From an uncultured Erysipelotrichaceae bacterium (lineage in GTDB: Bacteria; Bacillota_I; Bacilli_A; Erysipelotrichales; Erysipelotrichaceae), in the NCBI GenBank assembly GCA_902782505.1, contig CACZNO010000031.1, positions 1-7,799 on the forward strand: a stretch of 7,799 nucleotides of DNA, written 5' to 3'. Shown piece by piece: positions 1 through 6,659 of the stretch. Numbering within the stretch: the stretch's first letter is position 1; each line of letters opens with the position of its first letter. The notes under the pieces were generated by a model, which ran no database searches, had not been told where the DNA came from, and worked only from the letters and a program-made list of their open reading frames with translations. Position numbers and translations under genes: made by a program.

Positions 1-1293
1 GAACGCGTACCCCAGCGGCAGTTGAAGCGCGATGGATACCAGGATCGCACTGAGTCCCGAAGGAATCAGAATGATGAAGAAATTCGCCGCCATCTTGGAT
101 AAGAAGACATCCTCCGTACGGATCGGCAGCGTCTTCAAAAGCCAGAGATACTTGCCTTCCAAAGAAATCGATACCGCCGCAACCGGGGTCAGTAACGCGA
201 CCGCCAGCACGAACATGGATAAGACCATCGTCGCCATTCCCATACCGTCCGGGAAACGCGAGAGTTCCCCGATCAGTTCCGCGACTTCTCCGCGGTTGAA
301 CAATAACGCTCCCGCGCCGACCAGCATCATGACCTGTCCGAGACAGAGATTCAGGAAATACATGATGTTGCTGAAGGTTTTCGCGATTTCCTTGCGCAAT
401 AACGCGCCGACCGTACTGCGGGCTTTGGCTTCCTTCAAACGGAAGTTCTTGTCGTGGTAGGTCGTAGAGCGCATCTTCGCGTTGGTCTGGATAATGCGCG
501 GAGAAAGCCAGATGACAAACAACACCATCGCCGCAACGTTGATGGCGACAGCTGCCAGACCTTTCAGGATATTGGGTTCCAGCATGCTGTCCAGGTAGAA
601 TCCGACCGTCGGAACGTATTTCGCGACCTTGAAAATAAAGTCAAACTGGCCGGCGGCACCTTCTGCCGCCATATTCATCCGGAATACGATGACCATGTAA
701 ATGATCAAAAACGCGAAGGTCAGAAGATTGGTAAACAGTTTCTGGTGTTTCTTCCCCGCGGTCAGCATCCGGATCGCCAGCGCCAGTAAGCACGCCAGCA
801 CCATCGGAACCATCGGGAAGAAGAATACGCCGGCAACGCCCATCACATAGAAGATCGGATCCATCATGTACCGGATGCCAAAAATAATGACCGCCGGCAG
901 CATGATAAACGCCGCGTATACCAGTTCCACCAGATAAAACGCCACGAGTTTCGAAGCTACGATCACGCGCTTCGAAAGCGGCAAAGACATTAAGAAATCA
1001 TAATCCTTGAATTCATACAAAGCTCCTAACGCCATGGACAAACCGCCGATCAGGGTCATGACAAGCCCCAGGAAAGCGATCATGTACATCGCGTAGTCTC
1101 CTATCTTTCCTCCGATTCCGTCAAAATACAAGAAACTGTACATCACGGAAAGATAGGTGCACGCCAGCGCCGGCACCAGCAGTTTCGTCCATGCCGGCCA
1201 GGGTTTTCTCTTCTTCTTGGACCCTGTGCCCTGCCCGGACGGAGTCAGGTACGACGTGATCTGGATTTTAATGAGCTGCCAAAGAAGTTTCAT
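1..1293 (-). CDS. ABC-2 type exporter permease, partial (C-terminus beyond left edge)
   Basis: Integral membrane subunit of an ABC exporter whose ATPase is encoded just upstream. I translated 431 codons without a stop; the frame is still open at base 1. The N-terminus (MKLLWQLIKIQ) is followed by a basic loop (KKKRKP, residues 26-31) and then alternating hydrophobic segments, roughly 38-56, 70-90, 112-140, 150-175, 190-205, 245-265, 310-332, 352-375 and 400-425. The cytoplasmic motif at 95-117 (EFKDYDFLMSLPLSKRVI, then ASKLV) is typical of this permease family. A related motif recurs at 384-403 (LWLLKTLPIRTEDVFLSKMA), suggesting two similar halves. From that layout I infer about 100 residues are missing. 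The ATG overlaps the ATPase stop (TAATG), implying translational coupling. The cargo cannot be read from sequence. Confidence 0.9.
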   Translation of the reverse strand, partial: MKLLWQLIKIQITSYLTPSGQGTGSKKKRKPWPAWTKLLVPALACTYLSVMYSFLYFDGIGGKIGDYAMYMIAFLGLVMTLIGGLSMALGALYEFKDYDFLMSLPLSKRVIVASKLVAFYLVELVYAAFIMLPAVIIFGIRYMMDPIFYVMGVAGVFFFPMVPMVLACLLALAIRMLTAGKKHQKLFTNLLTFAFLIIYMVIVFRMNMAAEGAAGQFDFIFKVAKYVPTVGFYLDSMLEPNILKGLAAVAINVAAMVLFVIWLSPRIIQTNAKMRSTTYHDKNFRLKEAKARSTVGALLRKEIAKTFSNIMYFLNLCLGQVMMLVGAGALLFNRGEVAELIGELSRFPDGMGMATMVLSMFVLAVALLTPVAAVSISLEGKYLWLLKTLPIRTEDVFLSKMAANFFIILIPSGLSAILVSIALQLPLGYAF

Positions 1294-1997
1294 TATTTAT
1301 CCAGCTCCAGGAACACCTGTTCCAGCGACTGGTCGGCAATGATGTCTTCCGTAGCGCCGATCTGACGGAACGAACCCGCTACGAGAATGCCTACCCGGTC
1401 GCACAGTTTTTCAACCACTTCCAGCACATGCGACGAGAACAGAACCGCACTGCCCCTTTCGCATAACTGACGCATTTTTTCTTTCAGGATAAACGCCGCC
1501 TTCGGATCCAGTCCGACGAACGGTTCGTCCAGCACCAGGATCTTCGGATCGTGCAAAAACGCGCTGATCAGAGCCAGTTTCTGTTTCATGCCGTGCGAAT
1601 AACCGCTGACCTGATCGCCTAAGGAACCGTAGAGTTCCAGTTCTTTGGACAATTCGTCAATGCGGGATGTGCGTACATCCGAAGGAATCCCGAACACGTC
1701 CCCGACAAAATTCAAAAACTGAACGCCGGTCAGGCCTTCGTAGATGTCCGGATTATCCGGAAGATACGCCATAATGCGCTTGGCTTCCATCGGATTGGTC
1801 AGAATATCATAGCCTCCGACTTTGATGCTGCCGCTTTCAAACGGAAGAATCCCCGAAAGGCATTTTAACGTTGTCGATTTCCCCGCGCCGTTGGGCCCGA
1901 TAAAGCCGAAGATTTCTCCTTCACGGACGTCCATGTCGATTCCGTGCAGGACTTCCTTATTCCCGTAACTTTTTACCAGCTGTTTGATTTCAATCAT
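1293..1997 (-). CDS. ABC transporter ATP-binding protein (ABC-2 / EcsA-like exporter class)
   Basis: Cytoplasmic ATPase that powers the permease encoded downstream. It has 234 residues, the normal size for a single nucleotide-binding domain. Walker A is GPNGAGKST (34-42), the signature region is VSGYSHGMKQK (130-140), Walker B is ILVLDE (153-158), the D-loop region is GLDPKA (162-167) and the switch histidine is H190 (FSSH). The Q-loop glutamine is replaced: the sequence reads AYLPDNPDIYEGLT (77-90). A similar P-E/D-x-P pattern is known in EcsA-type exporter ATPases, so this looks like a family trait and not damage. I start at 1997 and not at the upstream in-frame ATG at 2072, because AGGGAGG (2007-2013) lies 9 bases before it, the protein then begins with the standard MIEIKQLVKSYG, and the longer version would span the promoter. 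Substrate unknown; peptide, lipid or drug export are all possible. Confidence 0.95.
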   Translation of the reverse strand: MIEIKQLVKSYGNKEVLHGIDMDVREGEIFGFIGPNGAGKSTTLKCLSGILPFESGSIKVGGYDILTNPMEAKRIMAYLPDNPDIYEGLTGVQFLNFVGDVFGIPSDVRTSRIDELSKELELYGSLGDQVSGYSHGMKQKLALISAFLHDPKILVLDEPFVGLDPKAAFILKEKMRQLCERGSAVLFSSHVLEVVEKLCDRVGILVAGSFRQIGATEDIIADQSLEQVFLELDK

Positions 1998-2019
1998 ATG
2001 AATCAGCCTCCCTGTCAAG

Positions 2020-2048
2020 ATTATCGCAGACTCTGTATACGGCGACAA
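2020..2048 (-). promoter_or_regulatory. Promoter for the ABC exporter operon
   Basis: On the minus strand, TTGTCG (2048-2043), a 17-base spacer and GATAAT (2025-2020), with an extended -10 TG one base before the -10 box (TGCGATAAT). Predicted transcription starts near 2013, so the leader would be only about 16 bases and would open directly on the AGGGAGG ribosome binding site. Confidence 0.55.
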
Positions 2049-2082
2049 CCCCGCTTGCGAATGTTTTGACAAACCAGGAAGA

Positions 2083-2111
2083 TTGTAGCCGCCGGGAAAC
2101 CATGGTATAAT
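2083..2111 (+). promoter_or_regulatory. Promoter for the EEP-like membrane protein gene (extended -10)
   Basis: TTGTAG (2083-2088), a 17-base spacer and a perfect TATAAT (2106-2111) preceded by TGG, giving an extended -10. The -35 matches only at TTG, which extended -10 promoters tolerate. Start of transcription would be near 2118, giving a leader of about 30 bases with GAGGG placed 8 bases before the ATG at 2149. The nearby TTGACA (2066-2071) is 34 bases from the -10 and cannot be its partner. Confidence 0.65.
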
Positions 2112-2148
2112 GCATTCGCACTACCGATACTGTGTGAGGGATTTTATT

Positions 2149-3999
2149 ATGGGAAAGAAAAAGAAACATCAGCACTCCGCCCCGCGGGAACAAATCACCC
2201 CGGAACTTCCGGAAGAGTTTCCGCCGGTTTTAGAGGATACCGAGATCCCGGAAGATATTGTGACGGAAGACGAGCCTTCGCTGAACGCGGGGAGCGAAAT
2301 TCCGTCCGAAGAACTGCCTGCCGGACAATTTGACGAGGAATTGGGAACCTTCGAGGACGAACCGGCGCAGGATCCTTCGAATCATGCGTATGATACCTAC
2401 GAAGAACCTGCGGTCGATACCACCTATCCGGTGAAAGAAGAACGGAAGGAAACGCCGATTTCCATCAACGTTCCGCCTTCCGGCGCGCCGGCTTCCTTAG
2501 CGAGTATCCCCGGCGAACAGAAAGCCATGACCGTGACCTCCAAGATCCGCAGCGTCATGGCCAGTCCTCTGAAAGACGAACTGCCGGAAGAACCGGAAAC
2601 ACCGGAAGAACCCGCCGAAGAGCTTCTTATGAATACCGCGGAAGAAGAACCTGCGGCAGAAGAAGAAAAGACGCTGGTGATGCCTTCCGTCACCGAAGAA
2701 GAAGCCGAAGATCTGGTTCCTTCGCAGGATGAAGAAGGCGCAACGGTCTTATTCGACCCGGTCAAAGAAAAGGAAGAGGCTTCCTCCCCGGCGGAAACCG
2801 AAACGCCGGAAGAACCCGCGGAAGACATGAAAGACACCAAGAAGAAAAAGAAAAAAGAAAAGAAGTCCAAGAAGAGCAAAGAACCGGTCCTGGATCCGGA
2901 CACGGAATACTACGAACCGAAATTCTTAAAGAAACAGAAAAATCCGGGTCTGGCATTCCTGCTGAAAGCGGTACTGACGCTGGCGTTATTCATCGCCGCA
3001 CTGGCCGGCACGTATCTGTTTACCCTGTGGTTCTGTTCGGGAGAACGCAAGCTGCCGGAAAACGCCGACTACATCAGTGAAGACGGCGATGATATCCGCA
3101 TCAACAAGACCCGTACCTGGTATGTGACGCCCAACGATTCGACCTACACCGCGGTCATCTACGATCTCCACGGCGCGATCCACAATCCGGGAAGTCTCCA
3201 GGACAAGGATCTTCTGGTCACAACCAACCTTAGGGACGCCCTGGCAACCGTCAAGGATTTGGATCCTTCGTTCATTCTGTTCCAGGATGTCGACCAGTCC
3301 TCCACCCGCAGCAACAAGGCCGACGAAACCGAAACCATCATGAACACGTTCGTTCATTACAGTAAGATGTATTGCCCGAACTACAAGACGATGTACGAAT
3401 TCTGGCCGATCCCGCATTTCAACGGAATGCGCAACGGCGGCTTCTACACCCTCTCGAAATACCACGTCAGTGATTCGTACCGGAAACTGCTTCCGCGCAC
3501 GGAACACATGCCGGCGAAATTCTTTGCCAAATCCGCCTGTGTCTCCGTCAACGTGATTCCGGTTTCCGGAAGCGACCGCGACTTGTTCATTGTCAACGTC
3601 GATTTCTCCGACTACAGCGACTCTTCCGCCTGGAACGCCCAGATGGGACAGTTAAAGGAAATCCTCGCCGGCGCCAAGGAACGCGATGACTTCATCGTAA
3701 TCGGCGGAAACTTCCAGGCGAATTTCCAGGCCAGCCAGGCCAGCTCCGGCATCGAAAACGATCCGGTGCTGGACGTCTCGATCCTCGGGGAAGGATATCA
3801 CATCGTGACCCCGTCGAACACCTCCGCACTTTGCACGGACATCGAATTACACCGTACGCTGAATACTTCTTCGTACCGCGCCACGCAAAACGGCTTCATC
3901 GTTTCCGACAACGTTGAGGCGACCGCGGAAATCATCGACACGGGATTCCGTTATTCGAATCATAATCCGGTCCAGCTGACCTTCATCTTACGCGAATAA
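2149..3999 (+). CDS. Membrane-anchored EEP-fold protein with degenerate active site and long acidic N-terminal tail
   Basis: 616 residues. Residues 1-225 are a low-complexity Glu/Pro/Asp-rich tail (ETPEEPAE occurs at 150-157 and 218-225). A lysine block (231-244) and one membrane helix (about 268-295) follow, so the tail should be cytoplasmic and the C-terminal domain (about 320-616) outside. That domain resembles the endonuclease/exonuclease/phosphatase superfamily: FILFQDVDQSSTRS (375-388) aligns with the LQEVD motif, FIVIGGNFQ (515-523) with GGDFN, GFIVSDNV (582-589) is near-canonical, and SNHNPV (603-608) corresponds to SDHxPV. Most metal and catalytic residues are changed: D339, D380, D485, N521, Q523 and N604 replace the usual N, E, H, D, N and D; H605 remains. 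It is therefore probably a pseudoenzyme or binding protein. I chose the ATG at 2149 over the in-frame ATG at 2110 because the latter overlaps the -10 box, while 2149 has a GAGGG site. It stands alone, with its own promoter and terminator. Confidence 0.88.
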   Translation: MGKKKKHQHSAPREQITPELPEEFPPVLEDTEIPEDIVTEDEPSLNAGSEIPSEELPAGQFDEELGTFEDEPAQDPSNHAYDTYEEPAVDTTYPVKEERKETPISINVPPSGAPASLASIPGEQKAMTVTSKIRSVMASPLKDELPEEPETPEEPAEELLMNTAEEEPAAEEEKTLVMPSVTEEEAEDLVPSQDEEGATVLFDPVKEKEEASSPAETETPEEPAEDMKDTKKKKKKEKKSKKSKEPVLDPDTEYYEPKFLKKQKNPGLAFLLKAVLTLALFIAALAGTYLFTLWFCSGERKLPENADYISEDGDDIRINKTRTWYVTPNDSTYTAVIYDLHGAIHNPGSLQDKDLLVTTNLRDALATVKDLDPSFILFQDVDQSSTRSNKADETETIMNTFVHYSKMYCPNYKTMYEFWPIPHFNGMRNGGFYTLSKYHVSDSYRKLLPRTEHMPAKFFAKSACVSVNVIPVSGSDRDLFIVNVDFSDYSDSSAWNAQMGQLKEILAGAKERDDFIVIGGNFQANFQASQASSGIENDPVLDVSILGEGYHIVTPSNTSALCTDIELHRTLNTSSYRATQNGFIVSDNVEATAEIIDTGFRYSNHNPVQLTFILRE

Positions 4000-4064
4000 A
4001 ATCAAACGTCTAATTAGCAACGCGGACTCAACTTTATTTGATGAGTGCCAATCAAATTAAGAGA

Positions 4065-4099
4065 CTGTTACGAAACGTCTAAATCGTAACAGCCTTTTT
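4065..4099 (+). terminator. Intrinsic terminator of the EEP-like gene
   Basis: Perfect 9-bp stem CTGTTACGA / TCGTAACAG (4065-4073 with 4084-4092), a 10-base loop, then CC and TTTTT. It lies about 65 bases after the stop codon at 3999. A smaller hairpin, ATTTGAT/ATCAAAT (4036-4042 with 4051-4057), precedes it and lacks a T-run. Confidence 0.88.
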
Positions 4100-4327
4100 A
4101 GTTTTCTTGAATGTTTATCTGTTTTCGTTATTCGATTCCATCTTTAATCCAGTACCCTAATGAAATCTCTTTGAAAGCACCTTAACATTTAGGAGCACTG
4201 TCACTTTTTTTACCGCACCCCATTTACTCCCTCTTGATTATTTCGTCAATTCTTACTCATCAGCACTAGATTTATAAGAACCATTTTATATCCTCTATCA
4301 CTTTATCATCTCATTCTACACTTAATA
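4100..4327. other. AT-rich intergenic stretch with no supported gene
   Basis: From the plus-strand terminator to the stop of the minus-strand membrane gene I see no protein-like reading frame of useful length, no RNA gene I recognise and no long repeat. The minus strand has two tiny frames with ribosome-binding-like sequences (12 and 13 codons, the second at 4182-4223), too short to call. No convincing terminator for the minus-strand gene is visible. Composition is clearly more AT-rich than in the flanking genes. Confidence 0.5.
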
Positions 4328-4744
4328 TCATTCATTATCACTTTTATCCTGTGCACCCTTCACATCTTTGTTTATTAGGAGTTTTCTTTCACATAAAGAT
4401 AAACAATTAACCATTAAAACTATACCTATTCTATCAAATGCCATATTACTCGGATTTACATTGCCTACTAAGCATTCTAAAACAAAACTAACTGCCACAA
4501 TAACACTTGGGCAAAAAACAAAGTCCGCAAAATGTAGTAAGAACACATGGGTCTTTGTCGCTTTTTTTCTTATCAAGAGTAGATGTAATAAATAATCTAT
4601 ATTTACAAAAACCAAGCAAAAAATCACAGAACATACTAACGGTTGATCCCTCCAAATGAGAATTGGTAAAAGAAGAGCCTGAACAGGAACATTTGTAAAT
4701 ATATGAACAATACGGGTAAGTATTTTTCTCTGCTCGTTATCCAT
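4328..4744 (-). CDS. Hypothetical small polytopic membrane protein, 138 residues
   Basis: I do not recognise the family. Hydrophobicity suggests four membrane helices at about 12-31, 36-58, 66-89 and 102-118. A basic loop RKKATK (59-64) and a charged C-terminal tail (119-138) suggest both are cytoplasmic. Polar residues buried in helices (H54, H71, D74) and several cysteines (C38, C43, C78, C91, C114, C118) stand out, but no known motif emerges. The start is supported by a GAGAGAGG ribosome binding site about 7 bases before the ATG. A predicted promoter (4852-4880) and a hairpin leader precede it. Codon use is AT-rich, unlike ptsI or the EEP gene, which hints at acquisition from elsewhere. 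The compact size would fit an immunity protein, a holin-like protein or a transporter fragment, but none is supported. It lacks the His/Cys protease signature expected of an AgrB-type processor. Confidence 0.7.
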   Translation of the reverse strand: MDNEQRKILTRIVHIFTNVPVQALLLPILIWRDQPLVCSVIFCLVFVNIDYLLHLLLIRKKATKTHVFLLHFADFVFCPSVIVAVSFVLECLVGNVNPSNMAFDRIGIVLMVNCLSLCERKLLINKDVKGAQDKSDNE

Positions 4745-4805
4745 TTTCTTACCTCTCTCTCAACTGCGCCCAACCGTTACTGGACTTATACTGGTTCATT
4801 TTTGT

Positions 4806-4836
4806 AATTGCGTTTCTAATCTGGTTAAACGCAATT
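4806..4836 (-). promoter_or_regulatory. Leader hairpin upstream of the 138-residue membrane protein gene
   Basis: Perfect 10-bp inverted repeat AATTGCGTTT / AAACGCAATT (4806-4815 with 4827-4836) with an 11-base loop. It falls inside the predicted transcript leader, between the promoter at 4852-4880 and the ATG at 4744. Neither side has a T-run, so it is not an ordinary terminator. It could be an RNA stability or regulatory element, or an operator palindrome. Function inferred only. Confidence 0.5.
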
Positions 4837-4851
4837 TGAGGTAGCAACACA

Positions 4852-4880
4852 TTTATATTACAACGAAGTATCATTATGAA
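4852..4880 (-). promoter_or_regulatory. Candidate promoter for the 138-residue membrane protein gene
   Basis: Minus strand TTCATA (4880-4875), a 17-base spacer and TATAAA (4857-4852); 4 of 6 and 5 of 6 matches to the consensus. Transcription would start near 4845, leaving a leader of about 100 bases. The surroundings are AT-rich, so chance matches are possible. Confidence 0.4.
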
Positions 4881-4894
4881 CGACAACTTAATTC

Positions 4895-4927
4895 AAAAGA
4901 GCGTCATTGTATAAACGACGCTCTTTT
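4895..4927 (-). terminator. Terminator after ptsI, symmetrical (possibly bidirectional)
   Basis: Perfect 11-bp stem AAAAGAGCGTC / GACGCTCTTTT (4895-4905 with 4917-4927) with an 11-base loop. It begins about 20 bases past the ptsI stop. The stem ends in A/T runs on both sides, so it can yield a U-tract on either strand. Confidence 0.85.
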
Positions 4928-4946
4928 AGCAAGTGATACTTTTTGC

Positions 4947-6659
4947 TTAATCGTTCAAATACTTTTCGACCATCGCCTTGACTTCTTCCATGGTCGCCAT
5001 TTCCAGTGCCTTCGCCGCAACTTCCTTCATCTCCGCGTAACTTAAGGAGTTGATCATCTTGCGGGCCGGAAGGATACTGGTCGCCGACATGGAGAATTCA
5101 TCCAGTCCGAGTCCCAGTAAAACCGGAGCGGAAATCGGGTCGCCGGCCATTTCGCCGCACATGCCGCACCACTTGCCGTTTTTGTGCGCGCCGTCGATCG
5201 CCATCTTGATCAGACGTAATAACGACGGGTTCAGCGGCTGGTACAGATACGCGACTTTCTGGTTTCCGCGGTCGGAAGCCATCGAGTACTGAATCAGGTC
5301 GTTGGTGCCGATGGAGAAGAAATCCGCTTCCTTGCCGAACTGATCCGCCAATACCGCGGACGCCGGGATTTCCACCATCATACCGACTTCGATATCATCG
5401 GAAACCGCGACGCCTTCCGCCAGCAGTTTCGCCTTTTCTTCTTCATATACCTGTTTGCCGGCGCGGAATTCGTTCAGCGTCGCAATCATCGGGAACATGA
5501 TGCGCAGTTTTCCGTACGCGCTGGCGCGTAACAACGCACGAAGCTGTGTGCGGAAAATGTCTTTTCTGTCCAAGCAAAGACGGATCGCACGGTATCCCAA
5601 GAACGGGTTCATTTCCGGATCCAGCGGCAGATACGGTAACGCCTTGTCCCCGCCGATATCCAGCGTACGTACAACGACCGGATGCGGAGCCATCTTTTCC
5701 AGAACTTCCTTATACGCTTCGAACTGTTCTTCTTCCGTCGGAAGAGCTTGGGAATTCATGTATAAGAATTCCGTACGGTATAATCCGACGCCTTCGCCGC
5801 CGTTGGCCAATACGCCGTCCGCGTCTTTCGGAGTACCGATATTACCGACGATATCGACCTTATGTCCGTCGGTGGTGATGCTTTCCGCGTCCTTCAGGAC
5901 TTTCAGATCGTTGCGGTACTGAATATAGTCCGCTGCCTTCTTACGGTAAACCGCGATTTCCTCTTCGCTCGGATTGAGGAACACTTCGCCCTTGAGCGCA
6001 TCCATGATCAGGATATCGCCCGCTTTTGCGGCCTTCAAAATGCCTTCGGTTCCGACGACGGCCGGAATTTCCAACGATCTCGCCATAATAGCGGAGTGGC
6101 TGGTGCGTCCGCCCAATTCCGTGACGAAGCCTTTCGCAAAGCTGTTGAGCTGCGCGGTATCCGACGGAGTCAGATCTTCCGCGACCACAATGGAATCCTC
6201 GTTCATCTTGCCCAGATCGGGGATTTCAATTCCTAAAAGATTCGCACGCAGACGGAACGTAACGTCCTTGACGTCCGCCGCACGGGCCTGCATGTACTCG
6301 TTGTCGACCATCGATTCGAACATCGCAATCCACTGTTTCGCAACTTCATCCGTCGCGTGTACGGCATTATCTCCGTCCTGGATCTGCATTTCGATCGAGT
6401 CCTTCAGTTCCGGATCCTGCGCCATCATCAAATGCGCGTCGAAGATTTCCAGTTCTTCCGGTTTCAGTTTTCCGGCCTTTTCGGCACGATCCTTAATGTC
6501 TTCAATATCCGCCATTGTTTTTTCCAAAGCGGCATTGAAACGTGCGATTTCCGCGTCCACATCTTCGATCCGGTTGGTCGGTACGGTTAAGACCGGCGTT
6601 TCCAGTTTGAACACTTTCGCAATCGCGACACCTGCACTAGCGGCAATTCCCTTCAGCAT
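4947..6659 (-). CDS. ptsI: Phosphoenolpyruvate-protein phosphotransferase (PTS enzyme I)
   Basis: Cytoplasmic first enzyme of the sugar phosphotransferase system: it takes phosphate from phosphoenolpyruvate onto a histidine and passes it to HPr. 570 residues, full length for Gram-positive enzyme I. The N-terminal part starts LKGIAASAGVAIAKVF and carries the helical HPr-binding region. The mobile phosphohistidine domain has GGRTSHSAIMAR with H188 as phospho-acceptor. The C-terminal barrel has LYRTEFLYM (R295), DIGGDKALPYLPL, FFSIGTNDLIQY and CGMCGEMAGD with C501 as the conserved acid/base cysteine. All catalytic residues I checked are present. The start codon overlaps the stop of the upstream acyl carrier protein gene (TAATG), with GAGGGAG just before it inside that gene, so translation is probably coupled. 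ptsH (HPr) is not in the window. The minus-strand terminator at 4895-4927 ends the transcript. Confidence 0.98.
   Translation of the reverse strand: MLKGIAASAGVAIAKVFKLETPVLTVPTNRIEDVDAEIARFNAALEKTMADIEDIKDRAEKAGKLKPEELEIFDAHLMMAQDPELKDSIEMQIQDGDNAVHATDEVAKQWIAMFESMVDNEYMQARAADVKDVTFRLRANLLGIEIPDLGKMNEDSIVVAEDLTPSDTAQLNSFAKGFVTELGGRTSHSAIMARSLEIPAVVGTEGILKAAKAGDILIMDALKGEVFLNPSEEEIAVYRKKAADYIQYRNDLKVLKDAESITTDGHKVDIVGNIGTPKDADGVLANGGEGVGLYRTEFLYMNSQALPTEEEQFEAYKEVLEKMAPHPVVVRTLDIGGDKALPYLPLDPEMNPFLGYRAIRLCLDRKDIFRTQLRALLRASAYGKLRIMFPMIATLNEFRAGKQVYEEEKAKLLAEGVAVSDDIEVGMMVEIPASAVLADQFGKEADFFSIGTNDLIQYSMASDRGNQKVAYLYQPLNPSLLRLIKMAIDGAHKNGKWCGMCGEMAGDPISAPVLLGLGLDEFSMSATSILPARKMINSLSYAEMKEVAAKALEMATMEEVKAMVEKYLND

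Noticed and set aside
32..789. Two plus-strand open frames opposite the exporter permease
   Set aside because: The minus-strand frame is continuous for 431 codons with family-typical membrane motifs; the plus-strand frames are compositional shadows.
2066..2071. Perfect TTGACA in the divergent control region
   Set aside because: It is 34 bases from the TATAAT on the same strand and no -10 lies at the right distance.
2424..2903. Minus-strand open frame (159 codons) opposite the acidic tail, with Ser and Phe runs
   Set aside because: The Ser/Phe runs are the reverse complement of Glu and Lys codons; this is a shadow of the low-complexity tail.
2986..3507. Minus-strand open frame (173 codons) opposite the EEP-like domain
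   Set aside because: It runs opposite a domain with clear family motifs and has no domain or ribosome binding site of its own.
4182..4223. 13-codon minus-strand frame with AAGAGGGAG just before its ATG, encoding a peptide with two cysteines
   Set aside because: Too short to separate from chance in AT-rich DNA, and the ribosome-binding-like sequence is only 3-5 bases from the ATG.
4328..4744. Membrane gene as an AgrB-type peptide processor with a small peptide gene downstream
   Set aside because: It lacks the conserved His and Cys of the AgrB protease region and is too short; the tiny downstream frame does not resemble AgrD.
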